From DASPTT01 sp035623275 (GTDB taxonomy: Bacteria > Actinomycetota > Acidimicrobiia > Acidimicrobiales > UBA8190): a stretch of DNA of 35,013 nt. The DNA is taken from the NCBI GenBank assembly GCA_035623275.1, contig DASPTT010000156.1, forward strand, positions 1 to 35,013, given 5' to 3'. The notes beneath the pieces were generated by a model. That model saw only the letters and a list, made by a program, of their open reading frames with translations, searched no databases and was not told where the DNA came from. This document shows positions 23,611 through 30,976 of the stretch, piece by piece; position 1 is the stretch's first letter, and the number at the start of each line of letters is the position of its first letter. The position numbers and the translations under genes were made by a program.

Positions 23611-23617
23611 GACCCGC

Positions 23618-23938
23618 ATGCCGCAACCTCCTGCCCTGACTCCCGAGCAGCGTCAGGCGGCGCTGGACAAGGCCGCCAAGGTCCGCCGCGAGCGGGCCGA
23701 AGTGAAGGAGAAGCTCAAGATGGGGTCGATCACCCTGTCCCAGCTCCTCGACCAAGCGGACAAGGACGAGACCGTGGGCAAGATGAAGGTGCTCTCGGTC
23801 CTCGAGTCACTCCCGGGCCTCGGCAAGGTCAAGGCCCGCCGGCTCATGGAGAGCGTCGGGATCAGCGAGAGCCGGCGTCTGCAGGGCCTCGGGGTGAACC
23901 AGCGCGAGGCGTTGCTCGCGCACACCGCGAAGCCCTGA
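23618..23938 (+). CDS. mihF: mIHF-type nucleoid-associated protein
   Basis: A 106-aa DNA-binding protein of the actinobacterial integration host factor family, which bends DNA and compacts the nucleoid. The basic N-terminal helix ('RQAALDKAAKVRRERAEVKEKLKMG') is followed by an S13-like helix-two-turn-helix region, with 'VLESLPGLGKVKARRLMESVGI' and 'RRLQGLGVNQREALL'. The sequence aligns well by eye with the mycobacterial protein, whose true start also lies just before 'LTxEQR'; this supports ATG 23618 over GTG 23609. Its position directly before gmk is conserved in actinobacteria. Its stop overlaps the apparent CTG start of gmk. Confidence 0.93.
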   Translation: MPQPPALTPEQRQAALDKAAKVRRERAEVKEKLKMGSITLSQLLDQADKDETVGKMKVLSVLESLPGLGKVKARRLMESVGISESRRLQGLGVNQREALLAHTAKP

Positions 23939-24510
23939 TCCTCGTCGTCTCCGGCCCCGGCGGGGCCGGGAAGGGCACGGTCGTCGCCCGGCTCGTCGAG
24001 CGCGACCCCACGCTGTGGCTCAGCCGGTCGTGGACCACACGCGCACGGCGGCCGGGCGAGACCGACGACGACTACACGTTCGTCGACCGCCGGACCTTCG
24101 AGGAGAACATCGCGCGCGGTGGGTTCCTCGAATGGGCGGAGTTCCTCGGGAACCTCTACGGCACGCCAGTGCCCGACCCGCCCCCCGGCACCGACGTCCT
24201 CCTCGAGATCGACCTGCAGGGCGCCGTGCAGGTTCGTGCCCGGCACCCCGAGGCGGTCGTCGTCCTGCTGGTCCCCCCTTCGCCCGAGGCGCAGGCCGAG
24301 CGCCTGCGCGGGCGAGGGGACCCCGAGGACACGGTGGCGGCCCGGATCGCCAAGGGCGAGGAGGAGATGCGGATCGGGCGGACCCTCACGCCCTACGTGG
24401 TGGTCAACGACGACCTCGAATCGGCCGTCTCCCAGGTGGCCGGTATAATCGATGCCCACCGATCGCCGCGACCCGCCGTCCGGGGCGGCGGCCCACCTGA
24501 AGGAGCCTGA
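23935..24510 (+). CDS. gmk: guanylate kinase with apparent CTG start
   Basis: A 191-aa kinase converting GMP to GDP. The P-loop is 'GPGGAGKGT' (around residues 7-15; many relatives have GPSG), followed by the GMP-binding 'RSWTTRARRPGETDDDYTFVDRRTFEE' and 'FLEWAEFLGNLYGTP', the Walker B-like 'VLLEIDLQGA' and lid residues 'RLRGRGDPEDTVAAR'. The domain begins immediately after the mihF stop. In this frame there is no ATG, GTG or TTG between the mihF middle and the P-loop, so the start appears to be CTG 23935, overlapping TGA as CTGA. A start at GTG 24169 would delete the P-loop. A sequencing error at this junction is the main alternative. Confidence 0.9.
   Translation: MILVVSGPGGAGKGTVVARLVERDPTLWLSRSWTTRARRPGETDDDYTFVDRRTFEENIARGGFLEWAEFLGNLYGTPVPDPPPGTDVLLEIDLQGAVQVRARHPEAVVVLLVPPSPEAQAERLRGRGDPEDTVAARIAKGEEEMRIGRTLTPYVVVNDDLESAVSQVAGIIDAHRSPRPAVRGGGPPEGA
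24444..24449 (+). promoter_or_regulatory. TATAAT, probable internal promoter for rpoZ
   Basis: A perfect TATAAT occurs near the end of gmk, in a sequence where A/T runs are very rare. Transcription from about 24456 would give a leader of about 54 bases ending in the AAGGAG (24500-24505) that serves rpoZ. No TTGACA-like -35 is found at 16-18 bases. Confidence 0.5.
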
Positions 24511-24941
24511 TGGCCCAGCCCCGCACCACCCTCATGGACCCGCCCATCGAGGAGCTGCTCGACAAGGTGGACTCGAAGTTCACCCTGGTGGCGCTGGCCG
24601 CCAAGCGCGGCCGGCAGATCAACTCGTACTACAACCAGCTCGGCGAGGGCCTCGGCTACGTGGTCCCGCCGCAGGTCACGTCGGTCTCGGGCAAGTCGCT
24701 CACCATCGCCTTCGAGGAGATCGCCGAGGGCAAGGCGGTCTCCGTGCGCCGGGAGCCGGGGGCCGAGGGGCCCGAGGGTGAGGGCGCGCCCGAGGTCGTG
24801 GCCGCGCCCGAGGTCGTGGCCGCGCCCGAGGGGGAGGGCGCGCCCGAGGTCGTGACCCTCGCCGAGGTCGACGTCGAGGTGGCGGACCTCGCCGCCGACG
24901 CGGGCGTCGCCGAGTCCGGCGGGGAGGAGCCCGCCGAGTAG
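24510..24941 (+). CDS. rpoZ: RNA polymerase omega subunit with acidic repeat tail
   Basis: A 143-aa omega subunit, which helps RpoB' fold and assemble into RNA polymerase. The conserved domain is residues 1-80: 'MDPPIEELLDKVDSKFTLVALAAKRGRQINSYYNQ' and 'KSLTIAFEEIAEGK'. The remaining 60 residues are a low-complexity Glu/Pro/Val/Ala tail containing imperfect six-residue repeats (A-P-E-V-V-A) encoded by 18-base direct repeats. ATG 24510 overlaps the gmk stop (TGATG), with AAGGAG four bases upstream. The gene order gmk-rpoZ-coaBC-metK is standard for actinobacteria. Confidence 0.95.
   Translation: MAQPRTTLMDPPIEELLDKVDSKFTLVALAAKRGRQINSYYNQLGEGLGYVVPPQVTSVSGKSLTIAFEEIAEGKAVSVRREPGAEGPEGEGAPEVVAAPEVVAAPEGEGAPEVVTLAEVDVEVADLAADAGVAESGGEEPAE
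24786..24857 (+). repeat. four 18-base tandem repeats in the rpoZ tail
   Basis: Four in-frame 18-base units begin at 24786, 24804, 24822 and 24840. The first two are identical (GCGCCCGAGGTCGTGGCC), the fourth differs by one base and the third diverges in its second half. They encode Ala-Pro-Glu-Val-Val-Ala units and probably vary in number between strains. Confidence 0.85.
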
Positions 24942-24977
24942 TCGGCGGGCGACCCCGAGGGGGTGCCGAGGACCGCC

Positions 24978-26312
24978 ATGCCAGGAGGAGACCGAGCGCC
25001 GCGGCGTGTCGCAGCGAGCGGCGAGCGGGCCGACGTCGCCGTGGGCCCCGACGGTGCGGGGGGCCCCGTCCCGGCGGGCACGCCCGTCGTCGTCCTCGGC
25101 GTGACCGGGGGGATCGCCGCCTACAAGGCCGTGGAGGTGTGCCGCCGGCTGGTCGACGCGGGCGTGCACGTGGTGCCCGTCCTCACCGAGGACGCAACTC
25201 GCTTCGTGGGCGAGGTCACGTTCTCGGCGCTGGCGTCCGAGCCGGTGCGCCGCAGCCTCTGGCACGAGGCGGACCCCATTCCCCACACGCACCTGGGCCA
25301 GCGCGCCGACCTGGTGGTGGTGGTGCCCGCCACCGCCCGCTTCCTGGGCACCTACGCGGCGGGGATCGCCGACGGCTTGCTCACCGCCACGGTGCTCGCC
25401 ACCCGAGCGCCGGTGCTCGTCTGCCCGGCCATGCACACCGAGATGTGGGAGCACCCCGCCGTCCAGGAGAACCTGGCCACCCTCGAGCGCCGGGGGGTGC
25501 ACGTGGTGGCCCCCGCCGAGGGCCGCCTGGCCGGGGGCGACACAGGGGCGGGGCGCCTGGCCGAGCCCGGCGAGATCGTGGCCCGGGCGCTGGCCCTCGT
25601 CGGTGGCGGCCCGGGCGGGGACCTCCATGGCCGGACCGTGCTCGTCACCGCGGGCGGGACCCGCGAGGCGATCGACCCCGTGCGCTTCATCACCAACCGG
25701 TCGTCGGGCAAGCAGGGCCACGCCATCGCCGATGCCGCCGCCCGCCGGGGGGCGAGCGTGGTGCTCGTGACGACGACCTCGGTGCCCGGCCCACCCGGCG
25801 CCGCCGTGGTGCGCGTCGACAGCGCCGCCCAGATGGAGGAGGCCGTCGTGGCCCGGGCGGCCGAGGCCGACGTGATCGTCATGGCCGCCGCCGTCGCCGA
25901 CTTCCGCCCCAAGGCCGTCGCCGACCGCAAGCTCTCGAAGGCCGACGGCCTGCCCGAGATCGTCCTCGAGCCCACGGCCGACATCCTGGCCGAGGTCGTG
26001 CGCCGACGACGCCCGGGCCAGGTGCTGGTGGGCTTCGCGGCGGAGACCCACGACGTGGTCGAGCACGCCGCGGCGAAGCTGGCCGCCAAGGGCGTCGACG
26101 TCATCGTGGCCAACGACGTGGCCGCCCCCGGCGTGGGCTTCGACCACGACACCAACGCGGTGACCATCCTGGAAGCGGGCGGTGCCAGGCGCGATGTCCC
26201 CCTGGCGCCGAAAGGTGTCGTGGCCGACGCCGTTCTCGATACGGTGGCGGCCCGTCTGCAGGCCGACCCGTCGTCCGCCCCCGAGGGGTCCCAACAGAGG
26301 AGTCGTTCGTGA
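24978..26312 (+). CDS. coaBC: bifunctional phosphopantothenoylcysteine decarboxylase / synthetase
   Basis: A 444-aa fusion for two steps of CoA synthesis. The N-terminal CoaC flavoprotein half has 'LGVTGGIAAYKAVEVCRRL', the catalytic His103 in 'PHTHLGQRADLVVVVPATA', and 'CPAMHTEMWEHPAVQ', where His replaces the Asn of the usual PAMN motif, as I recall for mycobacterial CoaBC. The C-terminal CoaB half has 'LVTAGGTREAIDPVRFITNRSSGKQG', 'AAAVADFRP', 'KLSK' and 'VANDV'. ATG 24978 has GAGGA five bases upstream; GTG 24963 is an alternative. The first 30 residues are a poorly conserved Arg/Gly/Ala-rich lead. The stop overlaps metK. Confidence 0.95.
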   Translation: MPGGDRAPRRVAASGERADVAVGPDGAGGPVPAGTPVVVLGVTGGIAAYKAVEVCRRLVDAGVHVVPVLTEDATRFVGEVTFSALASEPVRRSLWHEADPIPHTHLGQRADLVVVVPATARFLGTYAAGIADGLLTATVLATRAPVLVCPAMHTEMWEHPAVQENLATLERRGVHVVAPAEGRLAGGDTGAGRLAEPGEIVARALALVGGGPGGDLHGRTVLVTAGGTREAIDPVRFITNRSSGKQGHAIADAAARRGASVVLVTTTSVPGPPGAAVVRVDSAAQMEEAVVARAAEADVIVMAAAVADFRPKAVADRKLSKADGLPEIVLEPTADILAEVVRRRRPGQVLVGFAAETHDVVEHAAAKLAAKGVDVIVANDVAAPGVGFDHDTNAVTILEAGGARRDVPLAPKGVVADAVLDTVAARLQADPSSAPEGSQQRSRS

Positions 26313-27505
26313 CCAGCCGCTACACCTTCACGTCGGAGTCCGTCACCGAGGGTCATCCCGACAAGATGGCCGACCAGATCTCCGACAGCGTCCTCGACGC
26401 CGTCATCGCCGAGGACCCCACCGCCCGGGTGGCGTGCGAGACGCTGCTCACCACCGGGCTCGTCGTGGTGGCCGGCGAGATCTCGACCACCTGCTACGTC
26501 GACATCCCCTCGCTGGTGCGCGACGTTGTGTGCGACATCGGCTACGACAGCGACGCGCACGGCTTCAACGGGCGCACCTGCGGTGTCATGGTCGCCCTCG
26601 ACGAGCAGTCGCCCGACATCGCCCAGGGCGTGACCGCGGCCCACGAGGTGCGTACCGGCTCCGGCGGCGAGGACCAGCTCAACGCCCAGGGCGCGGGTGA
26701 CCAGGGGATGATGTTCGGCTACGCCTGCGACGAGACGCCGGACCTCATGCCGCTGCCCATCTGGATGGCGCACCGGCTCGCCCAGCGCCTGGCGCAGGTG
26801 CGACGCGTCGGCGTCCTGCCCTACCTGCGCCCGGACGGCAAGACGCAGGTGAGCGTGGTCTACGAGGACGGCCGGCCGGTGGCCCTGGACACGATCCTGA
26901 TCTCCACGCAGCACGCGCCGGGGGTCGACATCGAGACGCTCCTCCTGCCCGACCTGCGCGAGCACGTGATCCACCCGCTGCTCCCGCCGGACCTCGACTC
27001 GTCGTCGATGCGCGTGCTGGCCAACCCGACCGGGCGCTTCGAGCTGGGCGGCCCGCACGCGGACACGGGCCTGACCGGCCGCAAGATCATCGTCGACACC
27101 TACGGGGGGATGGCCCGGCACGGCGGCGGCGCCTTCTCGGGCAAGGACCCCTCCAAGGTCGACCGCTCCGCCGCCTACGCGGCCCGCTGGGTGGCCAAGC
27201 ACGTGGTGGCGGCGGGCGCGGCGCGCCGGTGCGAGGTCCAGGTGGCCTACGCCATCGGCGTGGCCAAGCCGGTGTCGCTGCTCGTGGAGACCTTCGGCAC
27301 GGCCGCCGTCGACCCGTCGGCCATCGAGGCCGCCGTGCGCGAGGTGTTCGACCTGCGCCCCGCGGCCATCGTGCGCGACCTCGACCTGCTGCGGCCGATC
27401 TACCGCCGCACGGCCGCCTACGGGCACTTCGGGCGCTCCGACAAGGAGCTCACGTGGGAGGCGACCTCGAAGGTCGACGACCTCAAGCGCGCCCTGGGGA
27501 TCTAG
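26309..27505 (+). CDS. metK: S-adenosylmethionine synthetase
   Basis: A 398-aa enzyme that makes SAM from methionine and ATP. Signature segments are 'FTSESVTEGHPDKMADQISD' at the N-terminus, 'GAGDQGMMFGYA' around residue 130, and the P-loop-like 'GGGAFSGKDPSKVDRSAAY' around 272. Length is normal and the active-site residues appear intact. GTG 26309 overlaps the coaBC stop (GTGA) and has GAGGAG (26297-26302) six bases upstream. No SAM riboswitch precedes it, as expected for an internal operon gene. SAM is the cofactor for the radical SAM protein and methyltransferase elsewhere in the window. Confidence 0.97.
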   Translation: MTSRYTFTSESVTEGHPDKMADQISDSVLDAVIAEDPTARVACETLLTTGLVVVAGEISTTCYVDIPSLVRDVVCDIGYDSDAHGFNGRTCGVMVALDEQSPDIAQGVTAAHEVRTGSGGEDQLNAQGAGDQGMMFGYACDETPDLMPLPIWMAHRLAQRLAQVRRVGVLPYLRPDGKTQVSVVYEDGRPVALDTILISTQHAPGVDIETLLLPDLREHVIHPLLPPDLDSSSMRVLANPTGRFELGGPHADTGLTGRKIIVDTYGGMARHGGGAFSGKDPSKVDRSAAYAARWVAKHVVAAGAARRCEVQVAYAIGVAKPVSLLVETFGTAAVDPSAIEAAVREVFDLRPAAIVRDLDLLRPIYRRTAAYGHFGRSDKELTWEATSKVDDLKRALGI

Positions 27506-27510
27506 CGCCT

Positions 27511-29376
27511 TTGGCCGCGGCTCCGGGCAGGGACGCGCCCGTCGTGGCGCGCGTCGTGTGTGACGTCGTCGCCATCCGCAAGGCCTTCGACTACCTCGTC
27601 CCCGAAGCGCTGGCGTCGCGGGTGGCGGTGGGCACCGAGGTGCGCGTCGTGCTCCAGGGACGCCGTGTGCGGGGCTGGGTGACCGCGCTCGGGGTCACGC
27701 CGCCGGGCGACGTCACGCTGCACGAGATCACCGCCGTGCGCGGCTGGGGCCCGCCCCCGGCGGTGCTGGAGCTGGCGACGTGGGCGGCGTGGCGCTGGGC
27801 GGGCCCGCTCCCCGCGTTCTTGGGCACGGCCTCGGCGCCGACGCTGGTGCGCAGCCTCCCCGAGCGCGGGCGGCCGGGCGTGGCGCGCGCGGCGGCCGGC
27901 GCCAACGGCGCCGCCGGCGGGCCCTCCGGCGTGGGCGAGGTCACCGACGACGCGCTCGGCGGCGGCACGACGGTCGTGCGCGTCGCGCCCGGCCTCGACG
28001 CCACGGAGCTCGCCCTTGCCGCCGGGCGCCGGGTGGGGACGGGACCGCCCGGCGCCGGGGTGCTCGTGCTCGCCGCCTCCCAGCGCGGCGCCGCCGTGGT
28101 GGCGGCGCGCCTGGCGCGGGCAGGTCTGCCGGTGGCGCTGTTGCCACGTGACTGGGCGGCGGCGCGCGCCGGGGCGGTGGTCGCGGTGGGGACGCGGGCC
28201 GGTGCGTTCGCGCCGCTTCCCGTGCTCAGCGCCGCCGTCGTCCTCGACGCGCACGACGGCGTCTATCAGGAAGAGCGCGCACCCACCTGGAACGCCTGGC
28301 AAGTCGTGGCCGAGCGCGCCCGGCGCGACGGCGCGCCCTGCGCCCTGGTGTCGCCGTGCCCCACCCTCGACCTGCTCGACGCCGGCCCCCTCGTCACCAC
28401 GTCACGGCGCAGCGAGCGGCTGGGGTGGCCCGCACTGGAGATCGTGGACCGCCGCAGCGAGGACCCGCGCGCCGGGCTGTTCTCCGAGGCGCTGGTGTCG
28501 CTGCTCCGCTGGGGCGCGGCCGACGAAGGTCGGCGCATCGTCTGCGTGCTGAACCGCACCGGCCGCGTGCGGCTCTCCGCCTGCGCCGCGTGCGGGGAGC
28601 TTGCCCGCTGTGAGCGCTGCCGAGGCGCGCTGGAGGTGCTCCACGAGCAGGACGCGCCGGACCGGCTGCACTGCCGGCGCTGCGGGCTGGAACGGCCGGT
28701 GGTGTGCGGCCACTGCGGGGGGACGCGGCGCAAGGCCCTTCGGCTCGGCGTGTCACGCGTGCGCGAGGAGCTCGAGGCGTTGACCCGGGTCCCCGTCGTC
28801 GAGGTGGCGGGCGCGCCGGCGGGACGCGACGACGCGGCGGGGACGGCGCGCCTGGTCGTGGGGACCGAGGCGGCCTTGCACCGGGTGCAGCGCGCAGATG
28901 CAGTGGCGTTCTTGGATTTCGACGCGGAGCTGTCTGCGCCGCGCATCCGGGCCCACGAGGAGGCGATGGCCCTGTTGGCGCGAGCGGCGCGGCTGGTGGC
29001 CGCCAGCGCGCCGGGCCCGGGGCCGGCCGGCAGGGCGCCGGGGCGGATCCTGGTGCAGACGCGACAGCCCGACCACGAGGTCCTCGTCGGCGCCCTCGGC
29101 GCCGACCCGGCTCGGCTGGCCGAGTCCGAAGCGCCCATCCGGCGGTCGCTGGGGCTCCCGCCGTACGGCGCGCTGGCGGTCCTCAGTGGCGCGGCCGCCG
29201 ACGTCTACGCCCAGGCCCTGGACGCGGGCGCGCCGGCGGAGGTGCGCGTGGCCGCGGTGGGCGACGGCAGCTGGACGCTGCGGGCCCCGTCGGTGGCGGC
29301 GCTGTGCGACCTGTTGTCGGCGACGCCACGGCCACCGGGCCGGCTCCGCGTCGCGGTCGACCCGCTGCGGGCCTGA
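27511..29376 (+). CDS. priA: PriA-like primosomal protein lacking helicase motifs
   Basis: A 621-aa protein with the PriA layout. The N-terminal 3'-DNA-binding domain is 'ARVVCDVVAIRKAFDYLVPEAL', the zinc region has four CxxC pairs (CAAC, CERC, CRRC, CGHC, about residues 355-410), and the C-terminal part holds 'TRQPDHEVL' and 'RRSLGLPPYGALA'. The Walker A loop is missing, and the DEEH box is replaced by 'LDAHDGVYQEER', so ATP-driven unwinding is not expected. This matches the helicase-dead PriA described for other actinobacteria and is not a recent lesion, since the frame is intact. The start is TTG 27511, five bases after metK, or GTG 27544; neither has a strong Shine-Dalgarno. Confidence 0.88.
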   Translation: MAAAPGRDAPVVARVVCDVVAIRKAFDYLVPEALASRVAVGTEVRVVLQGRRVRGWVTALGVTPPGDVTLHEITAVRGWGPPPAVLELATWAAWRWAGPLPAFLGTASAPTLVRSLPERGRPGVARAAAGANGAAGGPSGVGEVTDDALGGGTTVVRVAPGLDATELALAAGRRVGTGPPGAGVLVLAASQRGAAVVAARLARAGLPVALLPRDWAAARAGAVVAVGTRAGAFAPLPVLSAAVVLDAHDGVYQEERAPTWNAWQVVAERARRDGAPCALVSPCPTLDLLDAGPLVTTSRRSERLGWPALEIVDRRSEDPRAGLFSEALVSLLRWGAADEGRRIVCVLNRTGRVRLSACAACGELARCERCRGALEVLHEQDAPDRLHCRRCGLERPVVCGHCGGTRRKALRLGVSRVREELEALTRVPVVEVAGAPAGRDDAAGTARLVVGTEAALHRVQRADAVAFLDFDAELSAPRIRAHEEAMALLARAARLVAASAPGPGPAGRAPGRILVQTRQPDHEVLVGALGADPARLAESEAPIRRSLGLPPYGALAVLSGAAADVYAQALDAGAPAEVRVAAVGDGSWTLRAPSVAALCDLLSATPRPPGRLRVAVDPLRA

Positions 29377-29464
29377 GGGTCGACCGCATCCGTACCGGGC
29401 GCGCTCGGGGCGGCGCGGCACCCGCGCGCGACAGCGCCGGCGGGGGAGCTCCGAGGTCGCCCGG

Positions 29465-29470
29465 TACGAT
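29465..29470 (+). promoter_or_regulatory. -10-like TACGAT, leaderless start of def
   Basis: TACGAT ends six bases before ATG 29477 and no Shine-Dalgarno lies in between, so the def mRNA is probably leaderless. The 100-base gap after priA (29377-29476) holds nothing else recognisable. Confidence 0.5.
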
Positions 29471-29476
29471 GGGCGC

Positions 29477-30052
29477 ATGTCCACCCACGTCATCCGGGTC
29501 TACGGCGACCCCGTGCTGCGCCAGCCGACCCGCGAGGTCACCGAGATCGACGGGCGGCTCCGGGCGATCGTGGACGACATGATCGAGACCATGTACGCGG
29601 CCCCCGGCGTCGGGCTGGCCGCACCGCAGGTGGGCATACAGAAGCGGCTGTTCGTCTACGACACCGGTGACGGCGCCGGGCCCCGTACGATCGTGAACCC
29701 CGTCATCGCGCAGTCCAGGGGGGAGTGGACCTACGAAGAGGGGTGCCTGTCGGTCCCCGGCCTGTCGTGGCCCATCGTGCGGCCCAAGGAGGTCCACCTC
29801 ACCGGTTGGGATCTCGAAGGCAACGAGGTGTCGATCGACGCCGACGAATTCGACGCCCGGGTCTTCCAGCACGAGGTGGACCACCTCGACGGCGTGCTGC
29901 TCGTGGAGCGCCTCGACGAGGACCAGCGCAAGGAGGCGCTGCGCATCCTGCGCACCCGGGCCCTGGACCTCCCCTCGGCCGATCCCGACGGGCTGGCGCG
30001 CCTCGTCGCCGGCGCCCGGGGCGCCGAGCACGACGACCGGCACAAGCTCTGA
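29477..30052 (+). CDS. def: peptide deformylase
   Basis: A 191-aa metalloenzyme that removes the formyl group from nascent proteins. The three motifs are present: 'GVGLAAPQVG' (motif 1), 'EEGCLSVPG' with metal ligand Cys90 (motif 2) and 'QHEVDHLDG' with His132 and His136 (motif 3). About 20 residues extend beyond the last helix. ATG 29477 is in frame and closely follows a TACGAT box. It is paired with fmt, which adds the formyl group that Def removes; fmt starts four bases after the def stop. Confidence 0.96.
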   Translation: MSTHVIRVYGDPVLRQPTREVTEIDGRLRAIVDDMIETMYAAPGVGLAAPQVGIQKRLFVYDTGDGAGPRTIVNPVIAQSRGEWTYEEGCLSVPGLSWPIVRPKEVHLTGWDLEGNEVSIDADEFDARVFQHEVDHLDGVLLVERLDEDQRKEALRILRTRALDLPSADPDGLARLVAGARGAEHDDRHKL

Positions 30053-30056
30053 CCGG

Positions 30057-30965
30057 GTGAGCCGGCTCGTCTTCCTCGGCTCGCCCGACGCGGCGGTCCC
30101 GTCGCTGCGGGCGCTGGTGGAGGCCGGCCACGAGGTGGCGCTGGTGGTGAGCCAGCCCGACCGCCGCCGGGGCCGTGGCGCGGCGACCGTCCCGAGCCCG
30201 GTCAAGCAGGCCGCGCTCGAGCTCGGCCTGGACAGCACCGACCGCCTCGACGATGCGCTCGGCGCCCGCGCCGAGCTGGGGATCGTCGTCGCCTACGGGC
30301 GGATCGTCCCCCAACGCGTCCTGGACGAGCTGCCCATGCTCAACGTGCACTTCTCGTTGTTGCCGCGTTGGCGCGGGGCGGCACCCGTCGAGCGGGCCAT
30401 CCTGGCCGGCGACGTGGAGACCGGGGTGTGCATCATGCGGCTCGAGGCCGGCCTCGACACCGGCCCGGTGCTGGCGTGCCGTCGTGTCGCCGTCGACGAC
30501 CAACGGCGCGAGTCGGCCGCCACGCTGACAGCGCGTCTGGCCGCGCTCGGGGCGCAGCTGCTCGTCGAGACGCTCGCCGGCGGTGCCGGCGCGCTGGGAC
30601 CGGGCGAGGCCCAGAAGGGCGAGCCCACCTACGCGGCCAAGCTCGAGCCGGAGGACTTCCGGCTCGACTGGTCGCGCGACGCGGCGTCGCTCGAGCGCGT
30701 CGTGCGCCTGGACCGGGCCTGGACGACCTTCCGCGGCCAGCGGCTGCGGATCCTGCGGGCCCACGCCGAGGCGGAGGGCGCGCAGGTCGTGCCGGGCACC
30801 TTGGAGGACGAGGCCGTGGTCACCGGCTCGGGACGGCTCGTCCTCGAGGAGGTCCAGCCCGAGGGAAGGCGACCCATGGCGGCGGCGGACTGGCGCCGGG
30901 GGGTGCGACCCGAGCCCGGCGAGCGCCTCGGCGCCTCCACCGGTGCCGGCGGAGGGGACCGGTAG
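30057..30965 (+). CDS. fmt: methionyl-tRNA formyltransferase
   Basis: A 302-aa enzyme that formylates initiator Met-tRNA using 10-formyl-tetrahydrofolate. The formyltransferase domain includes 'VFLGSPDAAVPSLRALVEAG', 'VSQPDRRRGRG', and the active-site 'LNVHFSLLPRWRGAAPVERAI' with its His-x-Ser. The C-terminal tRNA-binding domain starts near residue 200 ('EDFRLDWSRDAASLERVVRL'). It is slightly shorter than E. coli Fmt (315). GTG 30057 lies four bases after def. Its TAG stop is part of the -10-like box before rpe. Confidence 0.94.
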   Translation: MSRLVFLGSPDAAVPSLRALVEAGHEVALVVSQPDRRRGRGAATVPSPVKQAALELGLDSTDRLDDALGARAELGIVVAYGRIVPQRVLDELPMLNVHFSLLPRWRGAAPVERAILAGDVETGVCIMRLEAGLDTGPVLACRRVAVDDQRRESAATLTARLAALGAQLLVETLAGGAGALGPGEAQKGEPTYAAKLEPEDFRLDWSRDAASLERVVRLDRAWTTFRGQRLRILRAHAEAEGAQVVPGTLEDEAVVTGSGRLVLEEVQPEGRRPMAAADWRRGVRPEPGERLGASTGAGGGDR

Positions 30966-30968
30966 GCT
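30963..30968 (+). promoter_or_regulatory. -10-like TAGGCT, leaderless start of rpe
   Basis: TAGGCT begins with the fmt stop codon and ends eight bases before ATG 30977. No Shine-Dalgarno is present in the gap. A chance match from the TAG stop cannot be excluded. Confidence 0.4.
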
Positions 30969-30976
30969 CGCCCCGC

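Noticed and set aside
23609..23617. GTG 23609 as the mihF start
   Set aside because: It has a well-placed GGAGG, but ATG 23618 matches the known mycobacterial N-terminus better and has a TAAGGT box at leaderless distance. It remains a possible alternative.
24786..24857. CRISPR-like repeat array
   Set aside because: The units are contiguous, in frame, without spacers, and encode the omega tail.
26240..26308. SAM riboswitch or strong promoter before metK
   Set aside because: metK starts inside the coaBC stop and the preceding bases are coding. Only a weak TACGGT is seen and no riboswitch-like stems.
28000..28300. priA as a pseudogene damaged in the helicase region
   Set aside because: The frame is continuous and downstream zinc and C-terminal motifs are intact. 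Loss of helicase motifs is the norm in actinobacterial PriA.
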